This document shows, piece after piece, positions 13,181 through 26,324 of a stretch of 64,000 bases of DNA. The first letter of the stretch is position 1, and the number at the start of each line of letters is the position of its first letter. The notes below the pieces were generated by a model. That model was not told the origin of the DNA, made no database searches, and saw nothing but the letters and a program-made list of their open reading frames with translations. Both the position numbers and the translations under genes were made by a program. The stretch comes from Larimichthys crocea (Eukaryota; Chordata; Actinopteri; Sciaenidae): positions 16,147,358-16,211,357 of the forward strand of contig NC_040032.1 in NCBI RefSeq assembly GCF_000972845.2, given 5' to 3'.

Positions 13181-14793
13181 TACGAGCAGTTAAAACGAGA
13201 TAAACGCATAAAGGAGTATTCCGCAGATAATTAAACGCAGTCAAAAGGTTTCCGATTTAGACGTCAAAAACGTGTTTGTGTCCGGCAAAAAATAAACGAA
13301 AAACACCGGATTGGTGCGCAAACGTTCGTCGTGAGATGTTGAGAAATTGCAGATGGAGCAAACGTTGCAGGAAAAGGGAAGAAGAGAGTGAAGACAGATT
13401 GAGCAGAGGAGGGAGCGAGGGCCAGGAGGGCTGTGTGAAGCAGTCCCCCAGCCCCTTTAATTGGTAGGAAACAAGAGGTCTCTGAATAAACACCCGCCAC
13501 AAGAGAGAGGCTGGCTCATTTTTCCTTCCTTGTGCTATCCTCCTTTTTCTCCTGAGTAGTTTAACTGAAGCTAACTCCAAGTCGTGCTCCCCTCAAAAGC
13601 TCTTCCTCCTCCTCCCTCCTCCTCCTCTCTGTACTTCCCCTTCACTCGTCACCAGCACGGGCTGTCTATCCTCCATCCTCTCCTGTGTATCTGTCTGTTG
13701 CTGGGACGACACACCAAACACCATCTGAAGATTTCCAAATATAACAACAAAATGCTCTCGGAGCAGCTCCGATCCCCTCCATCGCTACACCTCGACCATC
13801 TCCGCCTCTCTTTTTCTCCTCTCACCACTGGCCTGCTGTCTTCCCCTTATTTCTGCTTTTTTGGTTCTTCTCCCTAATTATCTCACAGAGGACGTGGGGT
13901 AGCCCCCCGTACCATCCCCCCACACCTCTACAGCACCACCGCTACTGAAAGACCCTGATGAATAATTTCACGTTTCTCGAGCCCTCTCTTTCTCTCGTTC
14001 CTCAAATTGATTATTGTACAGAAAGCACAGCTAAAAGAGCAGCCCACTGGGTAATTTGTCTTTCTGACGAGGAGAGTTCACGGATAGGTATGGGGGGAGG
14101 GGAAAGCAGAGGGCTTCGAAATGATATGCAAAAGGCAGGAGAGAAAAACTTGATTATACGAAGAAAAAAAAATTCGATATTGGATGTTTCGCCCAGTTCT
14201 TGCCTATGATAGCCCATTCCGTTTGAAGTTGCGGTCGAGGAAAGTGGACATACGCACGTGAAAATGTTGCCAGATAATTGGGCAAAGTGCGAGAAGTACG
14301 CGCCTGACAAGCATCTGTGATTACATAAAGCCCACTGGAAAATAAAGCTAATACAACACCCTGTCGTCCTATTCCTCCATCCCCACTGCGCTGTTCTGTA
14401 AATCCCTATCACAAACACTGCTGCAGGCCCGTGGCTGCAAACATTCATCTGTCAATGTTTGATTCCACGTAAACAAGACCGACTGATGCGCCTGTTGGAC
14501 GATGCCAGCCTCCAGGTGTTTTCAATCTCCTTGACAATGACACTCCCATTGATTGGCGTGCAAGGCTACAGTGATGACAGGGATGGAGGGTATCATTTGG
14601 GCACCACAGGAAAGATCACTAAGCGCGTGTACAGACACCCTTGCCTTATCATTAGTATGAGCATACCCATGAAAATACACGCACCTACCCTGACTCAGTC
14701 CCCTGCAACATTAGGTGACTCACCTAAATGGATAGAAGCAAATTAACAGGCCAAGTTGAGGGCAATAAAGTGCGTCACCGACAATTTTGGTTG

Positions 14794-14963
14794 AGGCAAG
14801 TGCACACCTGAATATCTTTTAGTGACACCAAAGACATATTTCTACATTTGCCATTCTTGTACAGGTTCCAAAATCTAGATTTGCCAAGGCAAGTACACAC
14901 TTGAATATTTTTTTTTTTAACAACACTAAACACACACATTCTTGTATAGGTTCCACCATGTAG
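14794..14963. repeat. Divergent tandem duplication, about 85-93 bp period
   Basis: Two similar units follow each other. Unit 1 starts AGGCAAGTGCACACCTGAAT at 14794 and ends near GGTTCCA (14864). Unit 2 starts AGGCAAGTACACACTTGAAT at 14887 and ends near GGTTCCA (14949). The offset changes from 93 to 85 bases, showing an internal indel. The function is unknown; a local duplication is the simplest reading. Confidence 0.75.
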
Positions 14964-16577
14964 CTTTTGATTCTCCACCCGGTGTAAAGTAAGCTGAATC
15001 AGCCCCCCACCAAGCCTTCTTCTCATCTCTCTTTCTTTTCCGCGCATGTACTGTACACCCTCATCACTTTTCGTTTCTCCCTCGCGTCTTCCCGTCTTCC
15101 GACTTCAATCTCTGCTTACTCTCATCTCCTTTGTTTCCTCTAAGCTATCTCACCATCTCTCAAGGCTTTGCTCCTCCCCCGTCTGTTTTTTTTCTCCTTC
15201 TTCTTCTCTCCTGCTTCAAACCTGCTCCAAAGTCTTTCAACTATGCTAGATTTTTTTTTAAGGCTCCTTCCCTCTTTTTCTCTCTCTCCAGTCCTGTTGT
15301 GCATTCTCCACCCCCCCAACCCTCCTCACACCACCACCCCCCAAACCCTCCTAATGGATCCCATGTCAGCAGAATACCAGAGTAAACCGCACAACTGCAC
15401 TGTGGCTTCGTGTCTGTCTCTGCCTCAACGTCTCTCTTCTAATGTATGAAAAAAAATTGTGAGAGAGAGAAAATGAATAGAAAAACTGCTGGCTGAACAT
15501 TACAGTAAAAAGGATTCTACTTATTTCATAAAAAAAAAGTGTCTTATATTTCAAATAAATAATCCTTACAGGAGCACATGCAGGGATGTTGTTGCTGTTG
15601 TATGGCAGCCAATCTGTCATTTAAAGATCACATGTGAGATTTTACTTCATCCCCCTTACTTGACGAAGTCTTTATGTGATCAAGGGTCAGCGCTGCCGTA
15701 CTTTCACATTATGTTGTTTTTTTGATGTTTTTTTTTGCTGAGTTCGAGTTTCCTTTATGCATGTAGCCATGGAAGCTATCACTAAACATGATAATTACCC
15801 AGTTCTTCTATGTTCCAAAGAAACTGCTGTTGCTTCTGGTAAACTCAGCACTTACTGTGCATGAGAAGATTTTTCCCTATTTTGTGCCACAGCTTGTATC
15901 CCAGAGGAAATTATAGGGAAATGTGCTTAATAAACGATCCTGTCTCTTAGAAATGACGTGTGTATGCTACTAATTTGCAACAGCAAATATGTTTTGTTAG
16001 AAACATGATGCCGCCTGGATTATATATTTTTTTTATCAACATGGAGAAATGTTAATTAAAGGGGCATTTTACCACTGGAAACATTGTCTTTTCATAAAAC
16101 CCGGCCTGTCTGTGCGGGGGAAACGCACAAATACTTCTGAAATCTGTGCTACGTGACCAGAGAAAACTAAGAAAAAAGGCTGTGCCATTCTTTTTTTGGT
16201 CAAGAGGTAGAACATCTGCAAGAACCAGAATGCATGTGGCCACAATGGACAACAAAACACTACTTGTGGTGGGTGAAATTTGGTTTTGGTATGCTAGAAA
16301 AAGGGGCTTTTTTGTATTACAGCAACAACACTAAATATTAAAAAAACACTAAATTTGTTTCTGAAAACATTGGAGGTGAGAAACAGACAATGCAGTAACA
16401 GATATCCATAGATTCAGATGAATATTTAATCAGCATTGTGTCTAGTTTGGTGGTTTGATCTGAGTTTCATGAGCCCCTCGCTCTATCCAACTGTCTGTGG
16501 AGGCGGGCATGTAAAAATGTGGTATTACAATCTGTAGTTTGACCCTAGAGCTGGCAAGATGTTACATGCAACATACT

Positions 16578-16607
16578 CATTTGCATATAGGGGCCCATTT
16601 GCATATA
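16578..16607. promoter_or_regulatory. Paired POU octamer motifs
   Basis: CATTTGCATATA occurs twice (16578-16589 and 16596-16607) with exact identity, separated by GGGGCC. ATTTGCAT is the reverse complement of the octamer ATGCAAAT bound by POU factors. Two identical copies 18 bases apart are unlikely by chance, but activity is not shown. Confidence 0.35.
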
Positions 16608-19600
16608 CCACTCAGATTTTAACGATAGAAGAACGGTTAAAAATCGTCCGAGCTTCCCTTTTTAATGTAATGTAATGAGTTGCAAAATGTTCACAGACAA
16701 CTTTGTCCCAAACGATCTACTCCTGCAATACAATATCTGCTTGTGGTGACTTAAAAGCTAACTAAACTTAATGGTTATGTTTATACAAGTCAAAGCACTT
16801 GAGGTTAAGGTTCGAGAAAGAACATGCTCTGAGTGAAACGTCGAAAAAGTCAACAAGGACTTGAAGCACTTGACAGGACATGTTTACTTTATGAATAATG
16901 TGACTGGAGCCACAATCATTTCCATTAACCAAAGTGTTTCTGTTGCCTAGACGTAACCACACGCAGGTCTCGCCATGCAAACCGGCGTGGCAGGTTATTA
17001 TGTTAAATCAAACATTTGAAAGTTACAACGTGTGCCGCTAAATGTGACACGTTAATTTGAGCCATTTCGGCACACACAAAGGGCTGCTGCCATATTGGGA
17101 GAAAAGGATGCACTTAGATGAGTGTTTAATTTTTTTCATGATGGATTTTAATGTGATTTTCAAAAAACTGTCTCTAACAAATCATATCCTTTTAGAGGCT
17201 AAAAAAGCATGTTGTGGAACGAAAATATTACACGTTGTCAATCTTTTTTTCTTTTTTTTACCAACAATGTGCTGTAGTCTTAGAAGAAACTATGGTTGAT
17301 TAAAAACCTGGCACTGACTATTTATTATTATAATTATAATTTTCACATAAATGCCATGTCCATCTATCAGGATGCGCTTTCCAAGCTTCATGTAGCTCTT
17401 TATTACAGCAACAAACTCAAGAGATGTGAGTACAACAGCAGGAAATGAAACAGAGGTATAGCTCTTTGGCTTGGGTTGTTGTTGCCTCTTCTGTTAAGAG
17501 TATAGCGAGCCAGCAGTAGTGTGTGCATGGGGGCAGTAACCTGTGTGACAGAAGACCCGATAATACGCAGACTGGGACAAACTATCGCATCTCTGCTGGT
17601 CTCTGCACTCCACAGGTACACGGCATCCCAGGCAAGCCCAGGCAATGACAAATGGACCCAATTTCCATTTATTTATCTATCTGTTGTGCAGGACCACAGA
17701 ACACATGCTAGCCTGCCCCTCCATAAATCTTTATCCTGTTAACGTAACACCATTAAACCGACACATTAGCCCTCCCGTGTAGCAGAGACTAATCAAGCGA
17801 GTCGTCGCACGATTCGTTTATCCGTTGGAATTACTGGGGGAAAACATACGTCAGGCGTACAGTTATAAAAATCACTGCAGACAAGTGACCTCACATGTGC
17901 ACTTCTGCACATGATGTAAAAAAAAAAATCCCGCTAAACAATTCTGGAAAGGGAAAATGGCTGGATTTCACTCAGAGGATAAATCAGGGGCTAAAGCCTC
18001 ACTTATAACACAATGATACGTTTCCGCCGCGGAGATAGAAAGGGCTGGTAGGAGGCCGCGGGGGAGTGATGGGGTCAGGGGCGAGGGGAGACACACACAT
18101 TTATACTGTTTAGATTTGATAAGGCCTGGAAATTGCAGAGAGAGAGGCACCCACTTCTGGAGAGACAAGCAGCCTGCCAGTATGTCTGTGACTCCAGCAG
18201 GGCTGGCTCAGTGAGGAGAGCCTCACATGACATGACGCCCCCCTCTCTGCCATTAACCCCGCTGACAAAATCTTGCCTCTTACAAAGACATCCACATTAT
18301 CATCAGCCAATCTGACTGGCCCATCTATAAACATTACTCTAGAATTAATATTTCTTTCTCTACAGGCCGGCTCACTCCCTCTCCCTCTTGCACACAATCT
18401 CATAGCTTCAATCACATCCCCTCCCTCCTATTTCACTGACATTAACGCACACCCACATAAACTCTCCCTGCTGGTTTTGTCATATTACCTGACAGAACAC
18501 CAACATTTTTTATTTAAATTTTTTTCCTCAGTGCCAAGCAGCCAATGGTGTGAATGGTTGAGCCGCTGGATTTAATTAGTGCTGCGCCCATATGGATTAG
18601 GAAAGAGACAGGCACATGCACAAGCAGGAAGTATGTCACATTCCCACCTGATCAGCTGTTAACATTGCCCTTGGTTGCATGCATAGACAGTTGCACACAT
18701 GAATACACACACCAGAGGGGGAAAAAAGAGGTGGTGGGAGGAGGTGCGGGCCAATCCGCAGCTTTGTAATCAAGTGATTTCTTTGCTGTAAATTTAATTG
18801 GTTTTAGCAGCGGCGTGCAAAGGAAACGTTAAGGTTGGCTTGCTGCACCACGTGAAGGGAGACAGCTGCTCTGATGGGCACTAGGCAAGGAAGGAGAGGA
18901 GGGAGCAAAGTGAACATATTGCTAAATAGATTATTTTAAGAACCAGCAAGGTTGATAAACAACATACTGTCATACTGGCAGCAGAGGGGTAGATACAGAT
19001 GGATGGAAGGACGGGCAAACACTTGCACCAGTCTACTGGATATTCTCTTGGCCTCTCACTCACTTTTACTGAATCCCACACACACACACACACGTGACAA
19101 ATTTCTGTCAACTTCAAGTGCAAATTTACAGGTCAGAGATTGTTAAATCTGGACCCAGAAATCTATATATTTAGCCAATACTATTTTTCTGGTGTGTCAC
19201 CTACCATCTGTCCCCTTACCCTACTTTATAATATGCCCTACTAGGACGGTACACAGGGTGACACACTTGAGACTGGGATACAAAGTGTATTCCTCAGTTA
19301 ATACAACGTGCCAACTATGATTAAGTTGCAGCCATACAAGCATTGCAATGCTGTGATACACTAGTACATGCTATTACATTCAGTATATGCTCAGCATGCT
19401 CCTAACTAGTGTCATTAGTATCAAAAACATGAGATCACATCTGATTTTAGGTCAAAGCGCGAATGTGACTGTACTTTAAGAGCTGCTCTTTGCAATTTAT
19501 TTTGTGTGGTTGACCACTGACGTACTGAAAAACCCTGGCAGTAATGATTTGGTGCTTTGCTGAGCGGTGCCAACAGTGCAAATTAGCAAAGAAGAGATCA

Positions 19601-21667
19601 TTTCCTAAGATGATGTTTTTTTAAAAATAGTTTCTTCATAACCACATGTACGCTTCTCTTATCATGTGACAGGAGTGAGTAGGTGGGGAAAAAGACTTCT
19701 CCGCCAGATAAATAAGACCCTGGTATTTGCTCGAACGATTTCCTCCACTAAAGTGTCTATTTGTCTTCTTAAGGCCAGCTTTAGAAGTCAAATTATGCAC
19801 TCCTCCTGGAATTAGTTTTCACGGATTGATCCGCTACCTGAATGCCATTTCCTCATTTCTATCCGACTCTACCCTCAAAGCACGAGCCTAATGGAGTCAT
19901 CAATGATGCGTAGAGGCTGAGAAACGAGCTGTAATAGGGTAAAAGTGTTTGGTTATTCTTTACCCTTACCAAGGCTACTTGGTAATGTGGTATTTAGTTT
20001 CAGCTGTATAAATAGTGAATAATACATAGCGATATATGCTACGTAATGTCATGGTGGTTAAGGCATTTTGTGCAGCTAAGCTCTGTATGAATAATAGCGT
20101 AATCCGCTGCAATTATGGATAGATAACTTATAATTAGCTCACTGTAATCCCTCCAGCTGTCTTCCTCTTAGTAGACTCAGCACTGTCTGGATCCAAATAG
20201 GAAGAAATGAGAAAGAGGGCAGTTAGGGAGCGGGATATCCTTTTCTGGGAAGACTATTCTAGCGTTGTCGACTCAAATGAAAAGTTGTCCTTCACAGCCT
20301 GTGGCTAGACAGTTTCTTTTGTGTCTCTATAGGCTTCACGGGAGGAGGAGAAAAAAAAAATCGCACGTAGAGGAGCAAATCAGGGTCGAGTCGAGGTCAG
20401 CGTTAATTATCATTTCCGCTGCAGTCAGTGGCGTTGGCTTCTCCACCTCCCACACAACAAACCCGCTGAATTCCACATTACACCAAGGTTTTCTGTCTAG
20501 CCATGGTTGACTTCCATTTTCTTAATTTCAATTCGCCGCCTCATGTGGCAGCGTGTGTCCAAATTAATTGGAATGCTGTTGTTGTTTTTTTCCGCTCCGC
20601 TTGATATAAATATGCAACTGCTCGCGGGTTTCCAAAGGGAAAGCGGGAGGTCAACGTACATTTGCGGGTAGCCTTTCGATAATTTACAAGGCAAGGAACA
20701 GTGAGATTTACTGGAAATGAAACCCAGTGATTAGACCCAGTAGGTGTCTCTCTCCTGAAGGTAGTCTGTGTTTAATAGCTTCCACTGAAGCGTACTGACT
20801 AACATGCATGAGTTTCTAAAGTGCTGGTGTTTGTGAGCATGTCGTTCTGTTCAGAAACCAAATGGGAGTGACAGGGAGGGCTATTCAACATGGCAGACTG
20901 TGTATACTGTAAACAATGTACAGCACATTCCCTGCTGTGTGTTCACGGGAGTGTGAAGCTTCTTGCACTTCTCTCTCCCAGAAGCAATTTTGTACTAGAG
21001 TCATCTTGCTGTGCTGTTTCTCCTCACTACACACATACACTCAGGGAGGAAGCATTAATATCTATTAAGGTTGCATGTCTATTTGTAATACATCAACGAC
21101 ACTCTCGCCTAAATTTTTGCTCTTTCTTTTCATTAAATGCCCAATGGACTCGAGATGTTCGACTACGATTTTGGCTTTCAGAGGAATGGAGGTGAATAGA
21201 ATTGTATTTCTGGTGCTCCTAACATAAACAAAAAGCAACATGTCTTTCCAGAAAAAAGGGCTCCCATTACTAAGCAATGGAACTGCTTTCAAATAAAATA
21301 ATAGTCCCTATAGAAAGCACTGAGAGCGTGTTGTGTAATATTCGAAATGGGACACATTTCATTTTTCTGTACATAGATGCTGCTATTGAACCTGGCTTGG
21401 TGCTGTGAATCTAGCATGATGATCTACAGATGCTACGGGTCCTCTTCCACCCAGTTGTGGATGTGTGTGTGTGTGTGGCTTCTACAGTAGCCCATAATAG
21501 ACAAACTAAACAGTGGCTCTTTGAAATGTGAAAAAAACACAAGAGGCCCCATCTAATTTCTCCTTCACGCTAAGAAGAAGAGCAACCACAGTGCTACAGA
21601 TGTCACTAAATCCTATACTCTGTTAACAAAACACCCAAACAACTTTTAGATGCTTCTAACTCCGTGA

Positions 21668-21728
21668 ATTTTTGTCTCATTACGGGGCTAAATGGGATTT
21701 TCATTTAGCCCCGTAATGAAACAAAAAT
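21668..21728. repeat. Near-perfect hairpin, 27-bp arms, 7-base loop
   Basis: The left arm is 21668-21694 and the right arm 21702-21728. The core is CATTACGGGGCTAAATG and its reverse complement. There is one mismatch (left 21676, right 21720) and the loop is GGATTTT. It could fold in the robo1 pre-mRNA or in DNA. No coding sequence. Confidence 0.9.
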
Positions 21729-22198
21729 CAAAACAAAGCTATCTGCATGCATGACTGGACACCACTGCAAGTGAGGAAATATGTATATATCCTGGATTTG
21801 TGTCAAGTGACCCTTTAACTCACAAGGATAGACTGATATGGCTGCAAACCTGACCTGTGGAGTACGTTCTGCACAATATCTCCTTGGGAAAAAAAAACAC
21901 AATTCAATTAGCTCAGACAAGAAACATTTGTGACCAGCGGAGCCAAAAGGCTAATCAAACAGATAGGATTTCATTCATATCTGCAAGTAAATGGTGGATA
22001 CTCTCATCCTTTGCCCTCTCCCCTATTTCTTCCTCCCTATCCCTCACCACTATTCAACGCTCCCTCCATCCCCCATAGCAATGCGAGGCGGGCAACAGTA
22101 TCCGCTCTATTACAGAACCTCTAGAGATATCTGCCTTCTCAGCATGCAGCGGAGCTGGAGAGACGGTGAAACGGATCCACACACATACTGTACGTGTG

Positions 22199-22218
22199 CA
22201 CACACACACACACACACA
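22199..22218. repeat. (CA)10 microsatellite
   Basis: Uninterrupted CA dinucleotide run in the robo1 intron. Confidence 0.9.
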
Positions 22219-24190
22219 GTGGATACCTCAGGACTGAGATAATCAATGCCAACAGAGCGGAAGCAGATAGAGAGGGTGGAGAGAGGCAAACCCAAGGCCA
22301 AGTTCTACTCAAACAAGCAAAACCAGAAAGAAAATACACCAGGAGAAGATGAAATATGGGTACTCCGACCCCAAAACATTTACAATTCTTTCTGTCGGTA
22401 TACAATATTTCATATTTCACATGATTTCCTCAGACTTTATAGTTTATTTATCGCACATCATCTTAATAAATGATGAACACTTTGCAGGAAGCATCACACT
22501 GTGCATCTTAGATAAACGAAGTGAGGGAAAAAGACACAACTACATGTGAATCTAAATATAACGGGCTTCAAATATAAACGCATGGCAAGAATGCATAAGA
22601 AAACCACTGATTAAATCAGATACAATGTCTCAGATATCAAGGTAAAAGGTATGGTGGGAGGGGGTGACTGACATAAATGCATGCCAACAACAACAACACA
22701 TGGCTCTACTCTATTTATAAATGACACTTTGGGTGAGTGAGAGAGAATAGGGTGACAGCGAGAATATAAGACATCAGACTGACAGTGCTGCTACATCACA
22801 CTCGCTGTCTCTGCACATGCTGTCAACAAACCTCAAGGAAACACTGACAAGACACGCAGGTGTCCGATGGCTATTAGTGTAAAAAAACTTCCTCATCTGT
22901 CAGTGAGAGGAACCAGTTAGTCGAAGCAGCTGTCAATTAAACAACCACTCGTCTTTTTCACACTTCTCACACTGAAAACGGAGTGGACGGGGAAAAAAAA
23001 ATGCACGTCTATCCGCTGGTGCGTGGGTGTGTATGTATTATTGCCTGTCGACATTTCGGTGCAAGGCCTTTCTCACGGCGTATATGACATACATGGATTT
23101 GACAGAAAACCACAAGAGATGGTTTTGTTCCAAAAAAACTCAACAGGCGATAAAACAGACAGCAGAGGTGAATAAGTTGTGGGAAAAAAACAACATGATT
23201 TTAGTCAGCAGATGCCTTGAAAAACATGCAAACTTTAAATTTGTTGAGGGTAGCACACTATTTTTAAAAAAGTCCATAGCACCACCATTAGAAGTGAGAG
23301 GTTCGCAGTCAATCAATCCAATTATCAGTCCAGCTCTGAATCCGAGTTCCCTCCGCTCTCTCTCCAAATGAATTCAGCGAGCCTATAATTAGCCAGCTCT
23401 GCTTGGAGGCCACTGGGATAACATATTGGAAAGAAGCCTGGAAAAAGTATACCCCCTCTTATGTATGTCTGTGAATCTTTCATGAGAAAACGCAGAACGA
23501 GAGATGAAGGTGAAGTTCGCTTACAGTCAATAAACCAGCCGGATCGAAATCAGACTCCTGCTGTATCAGGAGACACAAAATGCCCCGAAATGTACAAACG
23601 CATGGTGAAATCTGACAGAAAATACATCTCAACAAAACTTTTTCATCTTTCCACCAACACTCAGGGATGATGAAATCATCCTATCTGTCTTCCCTCACAC
23701 CATCAACTGAGGATGTAAATCATTTCATAGTTAACCATACAGCTGGAAGGACATGCTGTATGAAATGATGTTAACATACTTTTACAATCAATTCATAAGC
23801 CATAAAATGGATTAAAACCATTGTTTTCTCTTATTTCCTGAGGTATGAATTGACCCGGTGGAATATCTGAACGTACTCGTGCTTAAGAGCAAACCACATT
23901 GGCACTCTGCAGCCGAGGCAGATTTGTGCATTAGGGCGGGAGAGCGCACCTGTCATTCATGTCTGTACTATGGATAATGTGGCTCTAGAAAATGGAGGAG
24001 CCATCAAGTGCAGAACAAATAAAGCTGCCAGTCCTCCTAATTTTGCATAGACACATTCACAGTTTCCTCTTCAGTCTAGTTCATGTCCTTGTGTATTCAT
24101 TAATACTAACATTTGTTTAGTACGTTTAGTTTTCTTACTGGAAATAATATACAGGTTTAGTCAAATATATCAGATTTAGTTTTATTTTAT

Positions 24191-24195
24191 TATAT

Positions 24196-24227
<32 letters not shown>

Positions 24228-24228
24228 T
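24191..24228. repeat. AT-rich microsatellite
   Basis: TATA-type dinucleotide run with two small interruptions. Confidence 0.85.
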
Positions 24229-26284
24229 GTGACTAACTGATCATTGAGAAGGAAGAAATTCTTGATTAAATGGGTACATGTGTATTATTCCTATTGCCAG
24301 CGATTGTAAAGATGATCAGATTCTTGGTGTGATTAGCAAAAATCTTGTGAAATTATATTTGGAAATGGATGTAAACTAAAAGAAGATGCATTCTCTCGTC
24401 TATTTCACCCTCAAACAAGCGGTAGCATGTACGATGGCGGAGGACACATTCCACTCCACATAGTAACAGGTGGTCTTTGTCTCATCTTCCATTTCTTTTC
24501 ACTGACACACATATTATTCTGGCGGCAGGCCAGTTGCTGACAGGTTGTCAAACAGTCAAATCAGCTGTTCATCCCTCTGACCTCCGAGACCTGAGACAGA
24601 ACTGTTGATTACAAGCCCTTAGCAGCACTTCCATCAGGGTGTCTGTGCTAACGGTCACACATGACATTCATTGTCCTATAAGCAGTAATTTAGGCCCTTA
24701 TAAAGAGGATAATCCATTACCACGTGCTGTATATATAATATCAGATAAGGCTCCTGTCATTCCTAACTATGAACGCACATTATAATGACATCAGTCTGAT
24801 AGATGAGCTGCTCTTTGTGCGTGTATTTGCATGACTTTCCTCATATGCAGATAGTGAAACAGGGCAACAGGAAACAGTTTCATTAATATCATGCACATAT
24901 TTCAATGTGACATTTAATCCTAAATATGTTATTGCATTGTTCTCCTAGAAACACAATATACTGCACCGAAACAAAACAAAAAAAACCTCAGCGCCATAAC
25001 AGCATATTTTTCATGCTTGATTGTGATAAATTGCCAGTAGATTGCTGTTATGAAAATGAGTTGAAACCTGACATGCTTTGCATAACTCCCATTAAAGATA
25101 TGAGCGGGGCGGAGACACAGATTTATGTCTCGAATGTAGCATGAAGAATATGAAAACATCTTTGGGTATAGGTGCATTATGTGGTTTATATGTATGAGCG
25201 CGAAGGGGCATTTATATGTGTGTAAATGAATGAGTCCCAGTGCTAAGGGCTATATCGCTTTGAAGATCCTTTTAATTATCTCCAGTCCCTCTTCAGTGTC
25301 TCCTGGTTTCCCTTTACCTCTCAGCTCCCGGTGCCTCATCTCATGCCGTCTGTATTTGTGCTTCTTTGTTATATCCCGGCAATAGCCTTGGGAAGTCTGT
25401 TAGAAACAGTACGGGGAGTTTTCCACAGAGAAAAACACAGATTGAGCAAGGTTGGGCAAACAGAGAGGAGGGTCTTATTGGCAGAGCGAGCTGTGCATAA
25501 TGAAATATTCCATCTTTTCATATTCTATGGCATTTAAAGTTAATATACTTCCCTATGTATATTTGAGAGAATGAATGGGATGGAGGGTCTATCTGTAAAC
25601 ATCAACTGTAATGGTGCTTGTAGGTGCTCGTACTAGATTTACAAGGTTGCAGATTGAGGAAGGCTCTCATTTATTGTCTCTCGCCGTCTCTGTCGCTGCA
25701 TAATACAACTGAAACCTTGAAAATTGGCCTTGATGACACAGAGAAAAAAAGGATTTAGTTTTCGGGGTGTGGAAGGAAGCTGCCAGCTATGCAAACACAA
25801 AGATTGTGGATATTAATAATTACCGCATCCACACATAGCAACACAATTAATTGAAAAAATATTGAAATTGCCTGTTTTAATTCGGCAATGTCAACATCGC
25901 AAAAGGCTGTTGATGAAAAAAAAAACAGCCCCTTTAAAGCGGCAGTGTGAGGTTTTAAGTCAAGTTTGGCACTATTATCTTTTTCAGACACTAAAAAGTG
26001 AATATAATTTAAATATTTAAACTTTTTTTGGGTACAATATTAGCATTACAAACATAAAAACAGTATTATTTCTACAACATGAAAACACACAGACACACCT
26101 TTTTTTCACTAGCTGCTGCTGCTGCATACAGTTCACCTAACACAGATAGACAGACACATACATACAATTTGTATAGAGTCTATATGACAATAATGGGGCA
26201 GCTTCAACATCAGCAGCCCCACCACAAACCTGTCTGCACATTCCAACGTATTCCCGCAGGAGAGAGATGAAGCGTTGCTCCAGA

Positions 26285-26324
26285 AGGAGGAGGAGGAGGA
26301 GGAGGAGGAGGAGGAGGAGGAGGA
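26285..26324. repeat. (GGA)13 trinucleotide repeat
   Basis: Uninterrupted GGA/AGG run of 13 units, read as TCC in the robo1 transcript. It produces artefactual poly-Ser and poly-Leu frames. Confidence 0.9.

Larger units (their letters stand above)
13181..21667 (-). other. robo1: robo1 intron C-D, middle segment
   Basis: Intronic. It contains pyrimidine-rich tracts (13584-13920 and about 15005-15360), a divergent tandem duplication (14794-14963), paired octamer motifs (16578-16607) and short CA runs (19078-19095). It also has homeodomain-type TAATTA/AATTAATT cores near 20133 and 20561 that may mark conserved non-coding elements. No exon or transposon ORF recognised. Confidence 0.65.

Noticed and set aside
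14011..14448. 145-codon minus-strand ORF
   Set aside because: No domain or signal-like organisation. It sits in non-coding intron and lacks exon-like splice sites in a useful phase.
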